Assembly (NCBI GenBank): GCA_963575745.1
Contig: CAUYUJ010018305.1
Location: forward strand, 725,657 to 758,156
Length of the DNA: 32,500 nt
Direction: 5' to 3'
Origin: Prorocentrum cordatum
Lineage: Eukaryota; Sar; Dinophyceae; Prorocentrales; Prorocentraceae
The position numbers and the translations under genes were made by a program. This document shows positions 18,572 to 29,483 of the stretch, in pieces (position 1 is the stretch's first letter; each line of letters begins with the position of its first letter). The notes under the pieces were generated by a model, which was not told the origin of the DNA, made no database searches, and saw nothing but the letters and a program-made list of their open reading frames with translations.

Positions 18572-21500
18572 TCAGTTGGAACTGCAGGGGAGTTCCGATG
18601 CGTAGTGCCGCAAGGGGGCTAGAACTCATGGAGGCCGACTTTCACTGGGAAATTGCATGTCTACAAGAAGTCACTGATGTGCTGAACGTCTGCGAGGAGA
18701 TAGCTGGCCATCGCGTAATCCTAGGGCCCCCTGTATGTGGGCGGAAAAGGAGACCCGCGATCGTAGTGCATAAGACGCTGAAGGCTTGCATCATCTTCGA
18801 CCCCGTCAGTTTGGGGAATAGCATCGCCGTGGGCATCGTCACTCCTCACGGCGGAAACCTTTGGATAGTTTGCTCGCATCTGGATGCCGACACCAATCAT
18901 CATAGTCAATCTTACGCGGACATTGCCGACTGCGAACAGTTGCTCGGGAGGTGCCCACCACAGTTCACGCCCATGTTGTGAGTCGACGCCAATGCATCCT
19001 TCGAGCGCGACTTCAGACCATCTTCGACCGTCGGCCCTTGCACTGCTGGCACACGGAACTGGAAGTCTAACGACTTCTATGAGTTCGTGGTTAGCAACAA
19101 CTTGATCTTGAGCAATACATGGGGTAAGCCTTTGATGGGGTCGTGCACTTGTTTCTACGACGGTAAGTTCGAGCCCAGGCAGATAGACTTTGTGGCCGTC
19201 GGCAGAGGACCCTCTCGCGGCTCTTACCACTGCCAGGCCCGCTGCTGCTCCGCTTGGAAGAGTGACCACTGCCCTCTAGTTTTCGGGTTCTTTGCCGCGA
19301 GGAAACCTGTGCCGCAGTTGTTGCCGAATACCGAGTGCAGTTTTAAGACCAAGCCTGTTGGCTGGAGATTGCTCGACCACACCTTCGCTGGGAAGGTTGA
19401 GGACCAACTTGGAAACGAAGCTCGTCTTGGGGTCGAATTTAGCTTAGATGATGTGCGTTTTCGTTTGTATGGCGATGGCCATTTTAAACAGTACAGTAAA
19501 CGCCGTAGGACTTGCGGCTGGGGCTGTTCGGTTTTCAACGACCCCCCCAGGCATTCCCGAGAGTTCTAGGACCCCAGGGGCCCAAGTCGATCCGTTTTTC
19601 CAAAGCTGTGGACCCGTCTTTCTGGATCCTCATCAGGATGGTTTCGTGGGGGCTCTCAGGCAGACCAACAGCACCGCGGAGCTGACCGCGGCCATCGGGA
19701 TGGGACTCTGGCTGTTGGGGCAACACTTACCGACAGGTGCTGCTTCGATTCCGAGGGGCTCGGTCCTGGAAGCCGTCTTCGATTCGATTTACGTCTTGGG
19801 AATACTGCATCACGAGTTCAGACCTAAACATAATGTTGTTCTGGCTTTATTGCTTCAGCGCGTCTGGGAGGCTGTTCAGAAGGAATGCGTGGTTTTCTTT
19901 TCCTGGATCAAAGGGCATTCTGGGTGCAGGGGGAATGAGATCGCTCATCGTTTAGCTGAAGCTGGAGGTCAACCTCTCCCCGGCGAAATGGAACATCATA
20001 AATTTATGTTCCCGCGCCCGGTCGTGCCCCATCCCATCCGTGAACGCCGAGAAGTTTTGGACCATCCTCAACAACTCAGATATCCCTCTATCGGAACAGC
20101 AGCACCTTTATCCTCAGTGTGCGGCTCAGCAGGAGTCGATACTCTTCCACGGGCCGTGGGGAGACTTGCTAGATCGGCCGCGTAAGACTCAGCTGATTAC
20201 GCTTGATAGTGACGCAAATGATGTTCCACCGTCGGCCTCGGAAGTCACCCGTGTCGATCGTCAAGGTTTCCTTGTCCCCTCCCTGGGCTCTTTCACCGCT
20301 CTGGTGGGCAAGATCGCCTCGGCTTGCGGCAAGAAAACCTCCGCGGGACCCCCGAACGTTCCCAAGGGTCATCCTCTGAGTTACAGGATCCAGCAGTATT
20401 TGCGAGCGCGGAACACCGAGCAGGACGCGACGCTCAGGCAGGCCATGAGCTTGCAGCTGGCCCCGCTGATGCGCCAGTTCGCCTTTTTAAAAGATATTCG
20501 TGCGGCCTCTTTTGTACAGCATCGTAAAGTCGATCGTTTCCGTCGTCAGAATAAGGTGAAGGCGCTGAGGGTGGGAGGAGGAAACGAGAACATCACGACG
20601 GATGAGGACGAGATGAGGGAAGAGGTGGCTCGGTTTTATGAGACTCTGTTTAAGGACCCGACAGATGCAAGTCTTCCCATATGGATTTGGACACACTGGG
20701 CCCCCGAGGCTTTGGAGGAGTTGCCCAAGCGCCTGGACGCCCAGTTGATTAGGAAGTGTTTATCCCGCCTTAAGCCTGGAAAGACCTGCCCCAGAGATGA
20801 CTGCATCGTCATGGAAATGCTGAAAGAACTTAGCACCGAAACCCTGGACCTGCTAGCTGAACTCTATGTACTCCGCCTGCGTAATCATCCCAGTGAACAA
20901 CTCGACCCGATATTCAATAGACACCAGGTCACGCTGCTAGCCAAATTCTATGGAGCTTGCAGGGTCAAGGATTTCCGCCCGATCGCTCTGCTGTCTTGCG
21001 TGCTTAAGCTGTGCTCCATTTGCCTGAGCGAGCTGATAGAGCTCGACCAGATGCCCGTATCGAAGCTCCAGTTTGCGTTCCGCAAGAGCTACCAGGTGCA
21101 CGAGGTCGTAGCCACCACCCGCTTGTTGATCGAACGGGCCGTGCAATTCCGTGAACCTTTGTTCCTGGGGGCGGGCGGTTTTCACAAAGTTTATGATCAT
21201 GTACGTCATCGCCATATCACCCGAAATAATCGGGAACGTCGGATCCCCAGAATCATCGCTGCGGCGTGGCTACGAGAAATGCGTAGTGGACGGTCAGAGT
21301 TTCTGCTGCCTGGGGTGGCACCCCCTCGCCAGGTTTCCCGCGCGCGCTCTCTGCTCCAGGGAGATCCAGAGGCCCCCAGGCTTTTCAATCTCTTCCTGGA
21401 CGATCCGATTACCGAGTTTGAAGTTTTGCGTGAGAAAAACGGATGGGGATACCCACTGGAGCCCGAAGACCTGGCTATGCTGAGTTCCCCGAAGAAATAC

Positions 21501-22505
21501 ACAAAGGACTTGAGGATCACCCGATTACCCCTCATGGTGTTCGCCGACAATTTTTACTTGCTAGCCAGCTCCGCTCAGATGTTGAGAGCAATGTGGACGG
21601 AGTGGCACCGTATCTTACGCCAGCGCTTTGCTTGCACGGTCCTGCTCAGCGACTGTTTCTGGCTCACGACCGCCAGGGGCTCGGCGGCGACGCTGCGCTT
21701 GGAAGAAGGCCTCGTTTCTCGTCACGGTCGTTCTGAGGGCTTTCGTCAGCTTGGAGCGTGGATCACCATGGATAACTGCGCCTCCTCGGCGGTCAGCCGA
21801 GGCATCGCGAGAGCTTGGACAGTCTTCCGTACACATCGTGGGATCCTCTGTAATAAGCGAAGCCCCATCCTGAAGCGCCTCGGCCTCTTGGATACGATTG
21901 TTCGTCAGGCCGCTTTTTTTTTTTTCTGCTTTGGAAGTTTGAATTTCACAAGAGCTCATCTCAGCCATATCCGTGCAGTGCAGTATCGCATGATTCGTCA
22001 TATGCTAGGCATCCGCAAGCCAGATGTGGAACCCATGGAAGCTTATATGAGACGCGTTTACCGCAAAATCCACGAGTTGATGATGAACGCCAAAACCATG
22101 CCCTGGGACCAGTACGTTTTGACCCTCGGACACCGTTGGGCGGGCCATGTTGCCCGTATGAAAGTCTATGAACCCGACCGCATTGTGTATAAAGCTCTGG
22201 GGTATAAAGATTACCATTCTCTCAAGCACCTCGAGGACTCCATAGGCTCCCAAGGGCACCATTACTCTTTCCATGTCTGGCGCTGAGAGAAGCAATTCGT
22301 CGATTGCTACGGGCTGCAGTGGCGCGAGATCGCACTGGACCCCGAACGCTGGAAAGACTCCGAGTTTGGCTGGAGTAACTGGCGTCGTGAGGTTCAACAC
22401 GGACAGGGAACTTCTAAAAAACCCAGAACCCACACCTCCGATTGCTCCTGGATTTATTTGAGCTTCAAACATAATGCTTTCCTGGCCTCGGATCTGAGTT
22501 CCTTC
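18532..22505 (+). pseudogene. LINE-2 ORF2: endonuclease-RNase H-RT polyprotein, broken
   Basis: Endonuclease (18532 to about 19310) has SWNCRG, CLQE, VDAN, IDFVAV and KSDHCPL, so its catalytic set is present; a TGA at 18979 interrupts it. RNase H follows: YGDGHF and CGWGCSVF (about 19468-19535), a frameshift near 19550, NSTAELTAAIGMGLWLL, FDSIYVLG, then SWIKGHSGCRGNEIAH, where His replaces the usual last Asp. A second frameshift near 20000-20035 leads to the RT (20040-22286). Motif A reads GGFHKVYDHV, with Gly (21177) in place of the catalytic Asp; motif B is QGDPEAPRLF; motif C is FADN (21540) rather than FADD. The C-terminal domain has the usual RMIRHMLGIRKP and GHRWAGHVARM. A TGA at 22284 is followed in frame by DPERWKDSEFGWSNWRR, so it is premature. 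The end coordinate is approximate. RNase H between endonuclease and RT is unusual. Confidence 0.85.
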
Positions 22506-22659
22506 TAGTACTGAATCTTGGATCGACTTGGGGGGGCCCTCTTTAAGTCTGCCGCTCTTTCTCACTTCCCCCTGTAGAGGCTCAGTGCCTCCAGGCACCA
22601 CTTTCGAGATTTAAGTCACCCGAACGGCTAGGGCCCTGGAGCCACCGTCTTGAAGGCCG

Positions 22660-22688
22660 AGTCAAGTCAAGTCAAGTCGTGATCGTGG
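22660..22688 (+). repeat. LINE-2 3' tail and right target-site duplication
   Basis: About three GTCAA units (22661-22675) end the element, then GTCGTGATCGTGG (22676-22688) repeats the left duplication exactly and passes into GTC repeat DNA. Confidence 0.7.
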
Positions 22689-22840
22689 TCGTGGTCGTCT
22701 TCGTGGCCGTCGTCGTGTGGTCGTCGGGATCGGAATCGCAGTAGTCGTCCTGGTTGGCTGTAGCCTTCTGAGTGTGGTCGTCGTTGTCGTCGCGATCGTC
22801 GTCACGACCGTTGTAGTAGCCGTCGTCGTCGCCGTAGTTT
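22689..22840. repeat. Imperfect GTC array, right flank of LINE-2
   Basis: Interrupted GTC/CGT/GTG repeats continuing the array that lies left of LINE-2. Confidence 0.85.
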
Positions 22841-23820
22841 CACATCGTGGGTGACTGTAACTTCTTAAAGCATCCTGCACGCCTGTACCTCAAGTTCTTG
22901 AGGCAGCAGGTTTCCGGCGTAAACATCATTTCTCGGAGCGCCTTGGGGATTTCCGGGGTCCGGCGCTGGGTTCCCCTGCCGGCGCGCCCCGCGCGGCAGG
23001 GAGGGGGGGGCTCAGCGCGGGGGTTGTGGTGCTCGCAGGCGCTGTGGTGTCCCTCGCGCGTCGCTGCGGCGTGCGCAGGCGCTGCGGTGCACGCGGCCAC
23101 GGTGGTGCACGCAGGCGCGGGTGGTGCGCGCAGGCACCGTGGCGCACGCGTGCAGCACGCATCGGAAGCAGGCATGGCGGTGTAGGATTCGAGACACTGC
23201 TCGTGCCATGCTTCGGTCCTGGGGGCGGTCGACGCAAAGTGTTGTGGCACCCCTTACTGTGCAGCGTAGCTGCAACAATGTTGCAGGGCAGCAAGCACCA
23301 CTACAAAAGTATACTCGAAGGAGAGCGTGGAGGATGCAAACACTGGTAATGCACGATGGTGCACGTATGCGATGCGCAGTACATAGGCGATGTGGTGCAC
23401 GTGGCTGCGGCGGTATATACTACGCTGCGCACTGTGGTGCTTGCTGTAATGCGCACAGGCGCTGGGGTGCTGGAGCCACTCGGCGGGGGTGGGGTACGTT
23501 ATGCCCCAGTCCGCCCCAACCACCTCCCATAGCGCGGGTTATGGCCGCGAATATTGCACGGGTGAAGGATTGATCTTGTTCAAGACACGCTATCGCTAGA
23601 CAATTCCTTGAGTTTGATCGTCCTACGGTTTCGTTTCGCTGTTTTAGCCATGAGGATGGAGGCTGGATCCTTTCCAAGCGGGGGGCGCTCAGTCCTACCA
23701 GGCGCTCGTCATTCGATGGGGATGCGCCTCCCGCAGAGGAAAAGAGCATTTGTGGGGGCTTAGGAGGCGGGGACTAGGAAGGGCGTGTTGCAGCATCGTG
23801 GATGCATCCTGGGCTCACTC
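22841..23820. repeat. GTGGTGC-GCAGGCGC minisatellites in an otherwise gene-free interval
   Basis: Two clusters of a degenerate ~22-24 bp unit (core GTGGTGCACGCAGGCGC) lie at about 23024-23160 and 23350-23475, related to 16620-16765. Between them is a 17-nt palindrome-like sequence at 23270-23286. I see no gene in this interval. Confidence 0.5.
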
Positions 23821-23905
23821 TGGTCCTCCTCCTCCTCCTCCTCCTCCTCCCTTCCTCCCTCCCTCCCTCCCTCCCTCCCTCCTCCCTCCCTCCCTCGTCT
23901 TCTCC
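23821..23905. repeat. (CTC)n then (CCCT)n microsatellite
   Basis: CTC units at about 23824-23850 pass directly into CCCT units to about 23900. Confidence 0.9.
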
Positions 23906-24239
23906 TCCCCCTCGGCGAGAGGCAGGGGCGAGGCCCCGGGCCCCAGCCAACCTGGGGACAGCTGCGGCGCGCCGTGCCCGCACGCCAGACGGTCGACAGT
24001 CCGCCGCCCTGCGCACGGCGTGGCGCTCTGTGCGCTGCCCCGTGCTCGCGTCCGGGCCTGGTCCTTATATCAGGGGACCCGGGCCGCTGCGCTCCCACTC
24101 CCGCCGCACCTCGAGGAGAGGCGCCCTGGCCCGTGCCCTGGCCCTGCCGGCCGCGCTGGCCGCGGCGGCGGCGTGGTCCTGGCGCGGCGGCGCCGGCTTC
24201 ACGCCAGGAGCCCTCGTCGCCACCGTCGTTGCGGGTCCG
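23906..24239. other. GC-rich interval, nothing recognised
   Basis: Open in several frames with no domain, repeat or site I can support. Confidence 0.4.
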
Positions 24240-24534
24240 TCGATCGAGGGTCGATCGAGGGTCGATCGAGGGTCGATCGAGGATCGATGGATCAGTCGAC
24301 GTTCGATGGAGGATCGAGCGATCGGTCGAGGATCTCGATCGCCGAGGTCCAGGATCCGAAAGATGCCTGCAGCCAAGCGAACCTCAGCCTGAGTGTCCGA
24401 CACCCGAGCGTCGATCGGACCCGTAGGGGTTTGTTTTGCAAGGTGTTGCAGAATCGAGGTTCGAGGGTCGAGCTGTTTTTGTTTTAGATGCGTTTGTGCC
24501 GCTTTCGGCCTCCCGCCGCCGCCGTCGTTGGCGT

Positions 24535-24566
<32 letters not shown>

Positions 24567-24700
24567 TCGTCTGCGTTGAAGCCGTCGTTTTCGGCAGCAT
24601 TGTCGTCGCCGTCGTCGGCATTGGCGTCGGCGCTGTCCGCTCGATTGACGATCGATCGATCGAGGATCGATGTTCGAGAATAGAGGTGTTTGGATGTTGC
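24240..24700. repeat. TCGATCGAGGG tandem repeat and GATCGA/GTC-rich block
   Basis: Four 11-bp units of TCGATCGAGGG at 24240-24283 (the last ends in A), then scattered GATCGA words to about 24345 and again at 24645-24680. Between them (about 24515-24635) is an imperfect GTC/GGCGTC array. Similar GATCGA plus GTC blocks recur at 30107-30195 and 31430-31535. Confidence 0.7.
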
Positions 24701-24806
24701 TGTGTATTTGTGATGAAAATTACGAGACACGAGTAATTGCAGAACCTGGAATTCCCTTGCGTTGCAACCAGGTGGGCGGGGGGGCTTTGCGTATCATGCC
24801 GCGGGC

Positions 24807-24828
24807 GCCGTCGCCATTTTGGCTCGAG
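24807..24828 (+). other. Spliced-leader relic upstream of Element-3 gag
   Basis: Matches the 22-nt dinoflagellate spliced leader at 20 positions, including 13 consecutive bases GCCATTTTGGCTC. It lies 83 nt before the gag ATG at 24912 in the same orientation, so it most likely marks the mRNA 5' end copied into the element. Confidence 0.8.
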
Positions 24829-24911
24829 CTGGGCCCGGACACAGCCCTCCAGCTCTTCCTCTTACCTGCCCCTCGCCCCATCGCGGTCTTGCCAGGGGGG
24901 GCGTGCGTGCG

Positions 24912-26443
24912 ATGGCGCTGTTCCCTCCGAGGGACGAGGCCATGGCGTGGACAAGCATCAGCGAGCTGGTCACGTGGGCCGGCCTCAGCATCGACGCCTT
25001 CAAGGCGATCGAGGAGGTAGTGGGCCACTTGGGGAACAACATCCTCATCGTCGCACTTCTTCCGGCGGACGCGATCGTTGCAGCAGGCTGGAACGCCAGG
25101 CTCAACGGCGCAACGCTCTTGCCGATCCAGGTGGCGCAGTGGGAGCTGGTGTGGCGCGTGGGGCGCCGCATTGCCGTCGCAGCCGCAGGCGGCCCGGCAA
25201 CGTGGGAGGACTACATCGATGTGGACCCGTTCGGGCCGCCGCCGCCGGCCTCGGTGGCGCCGCCGGCTGCCCCTGCGGCCGCTGCAGCCAAGGGTCGTAT
25301 CGTAAAAAGGGCGGAGGTGTTGGACCAAGGTGACGCCTCGGAGATCCCTCTCGCGGACGATACCATGCACACCAAGTGATGCCAGAACTACAGCGCCCTC
25401 GCGGGCGGCGAGCAGCCAGGTACCGGAGGACCAGCCGTCGCTCGAGCAGCTCGCGGCGCTGGACCACCGGACGCGCGAGCTGAACTCCACGCCATACGCC
25501 GATTTTGGCGTGTTCGGCTCCCTCGACCGCAAGGTCCGGCGGAACATGAAGTTCCGGGCGTGGCTGCCGCTGCCCGGGGGCGGGTGGATGTCCCGCGAGC
25601 TCCCTGGCCCGGCGAACTTCGAGCAATGGCAGGCGGCCTGGCGGGTCTTCGCCACAGCCTGCCTGATGCTCGGCCTCGTCGCCAGGGCGGCGCTCGACGG
25701 CTACGCCCGCCACGTCGAGAGGCTGAGCGCGCTGTGGCCGGAGGCCTGGCACATCGTCTACATGCGGACGACTAGCTTCGGTGCGACCACATCGAACGTC
25801 CTCGCCGCCACGTGCGCTCGGACATCGCCGCGGGGAAGCCCGCTCCGCGGGAGTGGGACCCGTCCAGGCCGTGGACTGCCGTCTTCTATTTGGCGGCGGC
25901 CGGCAGGGACTACTGGAACGACCAGGTCACGAACCCAGCCACGGCGTGGGCGGCAAAACGTGGCAAAGGCGTCCCGCTGGACCCGGACGAGAGGCTCGCC
26001 GTGCGAATCCTTCCGGGTGGCGCCGACGCCGTCGCGCCCACTGGGTGGGGTCGCTACGCCGCCCAGGCATACGGGCGAGCCGGACGGCCTGCCTCGCCGC
26101 CAGCCCGCTGGGAGCGCTCCCGCAGCCGCAGGGCGCGCTCGCCGCCGCGCAGCAGCGGCCACCGCGGGCCGCAGAGGAGCCGTACGCCGGGCCGCCGGGC
26201 GAGGAACGGGAAAAGCAGGTGTGCTTCCTGTTCTCGAAGGGTTTCGGCGCCTGCCGCCGCGCCGCGCCGGGCTCGAGATGCCCCGCTGGGAGGCGGCACG
26301 TCTGCCACGTGTGCGGCCCCCCGAACCACGCGGGGCACGAGAAGAAGTGCCATGGCGGCGGCGAGGGCCAGGGTGGCGGAGGCGCAGGCGAGGGCGGCTC
26401 CGGCGGCGGTAGCGGCCGCGGGGGCAAGCCCCGGAAGGGGTAG
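24912..26443 (+). pseudogene. Element-3 gag-like protein with zinc-binding C-terminus, frameshifted
   Basis: Probable RNA-packaging protein. ATG 24912 follows the spliced leader by 83 nt. The first segment (ISELVTWAGLSIDAFKAIEE, then ALLPADAIVAAGW) runs to a TGA at 25377. Protein-like sequence then continues in the +1 frame (about 25395-25765: FGVFGSLDRKVRRNMKFRAW, EQWQAAWRVF), returns to the first frame (about 25770-26095: GRDYWNDQVTNPATAW), and moves to the third frame (about 26110-26443). The last part holds CFLFSKGFGAC, then CHVCGPPNH and HEKKC, a Cys/His cluster like the zinc fingers of dinoflagellate retroelement gags, followed by a Gly-rich tail. At least three frameshifts make it non-functional. 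Confidence 0.7.
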
Positions 26444-29400
26444 ACCCCAGCAGCGGCCTTGCGGGGGCGGTGGATGCACCGCGCGCAGGTCCCCGTGAGG
26501 TCGGAGTGCCTACTGCGCCCAGCCCAGCCACTGCTTCCGAGCCACTGGGCTGCCTGCCACATCAAGGACACGCTTCTCTGGCCAGGGGTAGCGGGCAACC
26601 GGGGGCACTTGCAGCGGCGCCCGACCCACCCCGAGAAGCGCGGCCAGCTGAACCATGGTCATTGTTTCCGCCGAAGGTGGTTACGCTCCTCGAGACGCAT
26701 CCGGCCAGGGAGGATTTCTGGCAGCGGCGATCTTTCGTGTTCCACCACTGGCTGTCGGGCTCCGCAGGCTGCAGCGTCGGCGAGGCCGTCGTCGCGGTGG
26801 CCGCGAAGCTCGGGCTGACGGCTGCCCACTTCTGGCACGACGCGGCCAGGGCAGACAACGAGGCGGCTGCCTGGCTCGACGGCCTGCGGGCGGATCTTGC
26901 TTCGGGGGATGCCGACGGCTTCCACGGCGGCGCGCTCGGCGGCGCCCCCGAGGCTGCCGCCCGCGCAGCAGCGCGAGTCGCGCCCTTGGGTACCGCGGCA
27001 GCGTCTGCCTCGAGGCGCCTGCTGGCCCAGGCGACCCGCGCCGTCGAGATCAGTCCGGGCGTGGGGCGGGAACTCGAAGATTGGCTGCGGCAGGACAGTC
27101 ACGTCGGGACGTTTCCGTTGCGCCGCTGGGGCGTGGACAGCGGGCTGCGCGCGACCATCCGGGGCTGGCTCCCGGGGCTCGCCTCCCTTGCTGGGGAGTG
27201 CCGGCGCGAATGGCGCCCTCCGTCGCCCTGCCCGACCTGCGACCAGTGCGCCAAGCTGGTGGTGCGGGTGTGGCAGCTCGCGCTCCGTGCCGAGTGGGCC
27301 CGCTGGGAGTGCGTGCTGGCGCGGGCTGTCTGGCGCCCGCAGGCGGCCCCGCCGGCGGCCGCTCTGCCGCCGCCGCCTTCTGGGCTCGCCGGCCAGCCGT
27401 CGCGCAGAGCGGCGAGAGAGCTGGAGAACCGCGCGCTCCCGGGCGGCATGCGCTGCCCAGCGCGGGCCGTCAATCTCAACCCAGGCCCCGCGAGAGCCGG
27501 GTCGGCGGCGCGGGCGGCCTTCGCCGCGTTCGTGGAGGAGCGGCCGGACGCGCTGGGCATCGTCGAAATGTTGGGCATTTCCATGTGCGGAGGGCCTCCG
27601 GAGGCGGGCGTCGCAGACCTCCGTCGCCGACTCAGGTCCGCTTTCGGCCCCCCCGAGGAGCGGCCATTGACCTGCGAGCTTGGCCGGCGTTTTCCCTTGC
27701 AGGGCGCTCCTATCCAGTTCCCGTGGAGCTGGCGACGTCGGACAGGCATCTGCTCGCGCTGGAGGAAGCCCTGTCGTCCGGGGTCGGCAACTACTCGAGC
27801 CTCGACGACAGCCCGGAGGACGCCGCAGCGGAGCTTGACAGGCAGGAGGGGAACGGCTTCTTCTTTGTCGTCGAGGAGGCGGAGGCTTCGAAGCGCTTCC
27901 GAGATGGTTTCGTCGCCGAGTTCGCACTGTCCCTGAAGCAGAAGGGCGATGGGAGCGTCGAGCCCCGCATCAATATTGGTGTGTTGCGGGGCGGGCAGAA
28001 CGCCAGGGCGTCAGTCCCGGAGAGGCCGGTGCCCCCGCGCGTCGCGGATGTCATCGGCGACCTGCAAGCGTTGGCCCCAGCGGCGCTGGCGTTGGACAAA
28101 AGCGTGGTGTTGGCGGCCGCAGACATGCGGGGCGCCTATCAGCACCTCCGCGCCCACCCTGTCGAGCTGCGACGCTGCTTGACGAGAGACTGGCGCGCTG
28201 CATGTGTCTTGGTCTGGGTCATGATGTCGCTCGGGCTGAAATCTACCCCGCTGCTGCGGGGGCGGCTCGCGGCAGCTATGGCCCGATTGATCCAGGGCGT
28301 GTGCGCCCCTGGCGAGGCCCGCCTGCAGCTGTGCATGGGCGACCCGCTGTGGGCCCTTGCTGGGCCGCCGCGCTCGCAAAGATTCTGCCTTGCAGTGAGA
28401 ATATGGACTTTTCTTGCCTTTGGGGTCTCGCTCTCTTGGGGCAGGGGTCAGATGGGGGCCCTCGTGGAGTGGGTCGGCGTTTCCATCGACGCCTCGACGG
28501 CCTTGCTTGACCAGGCGGTGCGGCTCACGGTCTTGGACAAGTTCCTCGCTGAGCTGACTGATGAGATATCCTACTGCAGCGGTGCCAGCATGATCGGCCT
28601 CCGGAGGCTACGCCGGCCGGTCGGCAAGCTCTCGTGGGCAGCCGGGGTCCTCCCTAGGACCAAGCGGGCCGTCAACGTCGCATGGGCCGTCGTTTCGTCT
28701 GCTGCCCGCGACGCCGCATCTGGCGCGGAAGAGAGGCGACGCGTCCAGCGCCGGGGCGTTCGCAGAGGACGCCTGGCCTTCAGCTGGCTGCTCGCGGTCT
28801 GCCAGGGCTGCGGGCACGCAAGGGTGCGCGAGGTCTGTCTGCGCCCATGGCCGCCCAGATTCTCAATTGCCACGGATGCGTCTCCGCGGGGTATCGGGGC
28901 GACGCTCTTCGACAACAGCGCCGGAATCATCTTCGAGTGCGTCGCCTCCGAGCTGGGCGCCGCTGATGTGGCGCAGTTGGGCATCGAAATAGGTTCGTCC
29001 ACGGCGCAGGCGACGGCTGAATTTCTGGCGATACTCGTTTCCATCAAAGCATGGGCGCACGTCTTGAGAGGCTCTGCTGCCACCGTCGACTTGCGGGTCG
29101 ACTCTATGGCAGCATAAGGTGTCGCGCAGAAGCTCGCGTCCCCGAGCAAGATCCTGAATTTCATGGCGGCTGAGCTGGGGGCTGCCCTTGAACTCGCCGG
29201 GATAGCAAGCCTGACCGTCGTCCGCATCGCCGGCGCGGTCAACGCAGTGGCCGACTGGTTGAGCCGTTGGGCGGCCCCCGCTGCCCAGCAGGGGCAAGAC
29301 TGCAGCGACCTCGTGACCAAGACAAAGCACAGGAAGGTCAAGGAGAGGGATGCCGACTTCTACAACCTTCCCTATCCCGTCCTCCACCCGAACCTGTGGG

Positions 29401-29483
29401 GCCACGCGGAGAAGTCGCAGGTGGGCTCCACGGCGTGGTCTTCCCTGCACCTCCGGGACGGCGCCGGCCAAGCGTTCCAGTAG
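26413..29483 (+). pseudogene. Element-3 pol: RT and RNase H, one frameshift and one internal stop
   Basis: The frame opens at 26413 inside the end of gag, in the -1 frame relative to it, and has no early ATG, which suggests frameshift expression. The N-terminal ~400 residues have CPTCDQC (about 27229-27249) but no known domain. Near 27640-27720 the reading moves to another frame that runs to 29117. RT motif A is ADMRGAYQHL (about 28120-28150), intact. The motif B region is SLGLKSTPLLRGRL. Motif C is LCMGDPLW (28329-28352), where Cys and Gly stand at the usual Tyr and first Asp. RNase H shows TDASPRGIGATL (about 28870-28905), TAEFLAIL and RVDSMAA, then TAA at 29115. The same frame continues with KLASPSKILNF and ADWLSRW to TAG 29481, so the TAA is a nonsense mutation. 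Confidence 0.8.

Larger units (their letters stand above)
17227..22675 (+). mobile_element. LINE-2: complete but inactivated non-LTR retrotransposon
   Basis: Bounded by 13-bp target duplications, headed by the spliced-leader remnant and ending in a short (GTCAA)n tail (about 22660-22675) instead of poly(A). It carries ORF1, then ORF2 with the order endonuclease, RNase H, RT. GC is visibly lower than in the flanking DNA and in Element-3. Frameshifts in ORF1 and ORF2, two in-frame stops and loss of an RT catalytic Asp show it is dead. Confidence 0.9.
24807..29483 (+). mobile_element. Element-3: SL-headed retroelement with gag and RT-RNase H, inactivated
   Basis: Two long broken reading frames in the order gag then pol, headed by a spliced-leader relic. 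The RT-RNase H pair with ADWLSR at its end resembles DIRS-like elements, but I find no tyrosine recombinase, integrase or long terminal repeats, so the class is uncertain. The 3' boundary is not visible; 29483 is only the pol stop. Confidence 0.75.

Noticed and set aside
18979-22286. UGA read as Trp, since LINE-2 interruptions at 18517, 18979 and 22284 are all TGA
   Set aside because: LINE-1 and the other frames use TGG throughout and end in TGA, dinoflagellate nuclear code uses UGA as stop, and simple TGG-to-TGA decay explains at least the last case.
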